A stretch of DNA of 6,015 bases from JAICND01 sp035281425 (GTDB lineage: Bacteria > Actinomycetota > Acidimicrobiia > Spongiisociales > ZC4RG35). The position numbers were made by a program, and so were the translations under genes. The notes under the pieces are model-generated. The model saw nothing but the letters and a program-made list of their open reading frames with translations, was not told where the DNA came from and did no database searches. The stretch is from contig DATEDX010000286.1 of assembly GCA_035281425.1 (NCBI GenBank), forward strand, positions 1-6,015, given 5' to 3'. How positions within the stretch are numbered: position 1 is the first letter of the stretch; each line of letters starts with the position of its first letter. Shown in pieces: positions 5,471-6,015 of this stretch.

Positions 5471-5487
5471 GTTTCAATGGAGGCTCG

Positions 5488-5823
5488 GTGAGCCAGAACG
5501 GAGACGAGATGAGAGAGGTACACAAGAAAGGGGCGCTCAACCGCTTGAAGACGGTACGCGGCCACCTCGACGCGGTGATCGGGATGGTGGAGGAGGAGCG
5601 CTATTGCCCGGAGGTGATGAAACAGGTCTCGGCCCTGCAGGCCTCTCTGGAGAAGGTCAACCGGATCCTGTTGCAGAACCACCTGGAGACCTGCGTCCCC
5701 GAAGCGGTTGCCGAGGGTCGCTCCGCTCAGATAGTCGACGAGCTGATGGAGACGCTGCGTTACACCGACGCCGTCACCGGACCATCGAATTCCCATAATC
5801 ACACTGAGGAGGTAGTGGCATGA
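5488..5823 (+). CDS. csoR: Copper-sensing repressor CsoR (DUF156 family)
   Basis: The product is 111 residues from GTG 5488, with GGAGG four bases upstream; ATG 5509, with its own GGAGA, is a near-equal alternative giving about 104 residues. It is an all-helical DUF156 repressor that binds DNA as a tetramer and releases it on Cu(I) binding. The Cu(I) ligands are all present, Cys40, His65 and Cys69, with the same spacing as Cys36-His61-Cys65 of the M. tuberculosis protein. Tyr39 and Glu85 match the second-shell Tyr35 and Glu81. The intact triad argues for copper rather than nickel/cobalt (RcnR) or persulfide (CstR) sensing. The tail has an extra SHNH. Its operator lies just upstream, and two more copies occur in the window. 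The stop overlaps the next start (ATGA). Confidence 0.96.
   Translation: MSQNGDEMREVHKKGALNRLKTVRGHLDAVIGMVEEERYCPEVMKQVSALQASLEKVNRILLQNHLETCVPEAVAEGRSAQIVDELMETLRYTDAVTGPSNSHNHTEEVVA
5806..5813 (+). promoter_or_regulatory. Strong ribosome-binding site for the HMA-domain gene
   Basis: GAGGAGGT lies six bases before ATG 5820, within the last codons of csoR, and fixes that start. It suggests efficient translation of the copper chaperone from the csoR message. Confidence 0.6.
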
Positions 5824-6015
5824 CCAGCCGCATCCTGAACGTTCCAGAAATCCACTGCGACCACTGCGCCCATTCCATCGAAGGAGCCGTCGCTGGCCTG
5901 CCCGGAGTGGAAACCGTGAAAGTCGACATCCCCGGGCGGACCGTCGACGTCAGCTACGACGAGACCGCCGTCGAGCTCGACGCCATCGTCACCGCCATCG
6001 AGGGACAGGGATACG
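5820..6015 (+). CDS. HMA-domain copper chaperone (CopZ-like) or N-terminus of a copper P-type ATPase, truncated
   Basis: Sixty-five complete residues are visible before the window ends. They cover nearly a whole heavy-metal-associated domain: a beta strand RILNVPEI, the metal loop HCDHCAHSI with Cys13 and Cys16 as Cu(I) ligands, the amphipathic helix through GAVAGLPGVETV, the VDVSYDE strand and the closing helix ending EGQGY. The gene overlaps csoR by four bases and is certainly coexpressed with it. A free CopZ chaperone would stop within a few residues of the window edge; a CopA-type ATPase would continue for about 700 more. The domain call is firm, but the choice between the two cannot be made here. 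Confidence 0.9.
   Translation, partial: MTSRILNVPEIHCDHCAHSIEGAVAGLPGVETVKVDIPGRTVDVSYDETAVELDAIVTAIEGQGY

Noticed and set aside
5206..5802. 198-residue open frame on the minus strand
   Set aside because: It is antisense to the YHS domain and csoR, both strongly supported, and covers operator site 3.
5488..5823. RcnR (nickel/cobalt) or CstR (persulfide) instead of CsoR
   Set aside because: The full Cys40-His65-Cys69 set with CsoR spacing, plus Tyr39 and Glu85, fits Cu(I) sensing; RcnR needs an N-terminal His and CstR lacks the His ligand.

Overview
This window reads as one copper-responsive gene neighbourhood from a high-GC Gram-positive bacterium (Actinomycetota; possibly a less-studied lineage such as Acidimicrobiia, though that rank is a guess). 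The reasons are the G+C-rich coding sequence, frequent GTG/TTG starts, tightly overlapping genes, and CsoR-type operators that closely resemble the Mycobacterium tuberculosis CsoR operator as I remember it. No RNA genes, insertion sequences, CRISPR arrays or integrase signatures were seen, and no stretch over 300 bases lacks a gene.

Three near-identical G/C-tract palindromes (about 226-252, 2071-2098 and 5443-5470) divide the window into three transcription blocks. Block 1 is a divergent pair. To the left is a truncated multi-pass membrane protein (minus strand, start at 116). To the right are a SHOCT-domain membrane protein (274-507), a small multi-helix membrane protein (557-952) and an AAA_28-like P-loop NTPase (942-1637). 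Block 2 is a second divergent pair. To the left is a small exported methionine-rich protein (1972-1670, minus). To the right is a coupled run of a two-helix membrane protein (2124-2357), two FtsX/MacB-type ABC permeases (2354-3481 and 3475-4587) and an ABC ATPase with a C-terminal YHS metal-binding domain (4584-5444). Block 3 is csoR (5488-5823), overlapped by the start of an HMA-domain copper chaperone or P-type ATPase N-terminus (5820 to the window edge).

The model is that CsoR, carrying the complete Cys-His-Cys Cu(I) site, represses all three blocks and releases them when Cu(I) binds. The HMA protein is the familiar cytosolic copper-handling output. The less familiar output is block 2, an ABC-type exporter or extraction machine whose ATPase carries its own YHS domain and whose divergent partner is an exported Met-rich, probably copper-binding protein. 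This putative CsoR-controlled 'YHS-ABC' system is the strongest candidate in the window for something poorly described. Its assignment to copper rests on operator context and metal-binding motifs, not on proven function.
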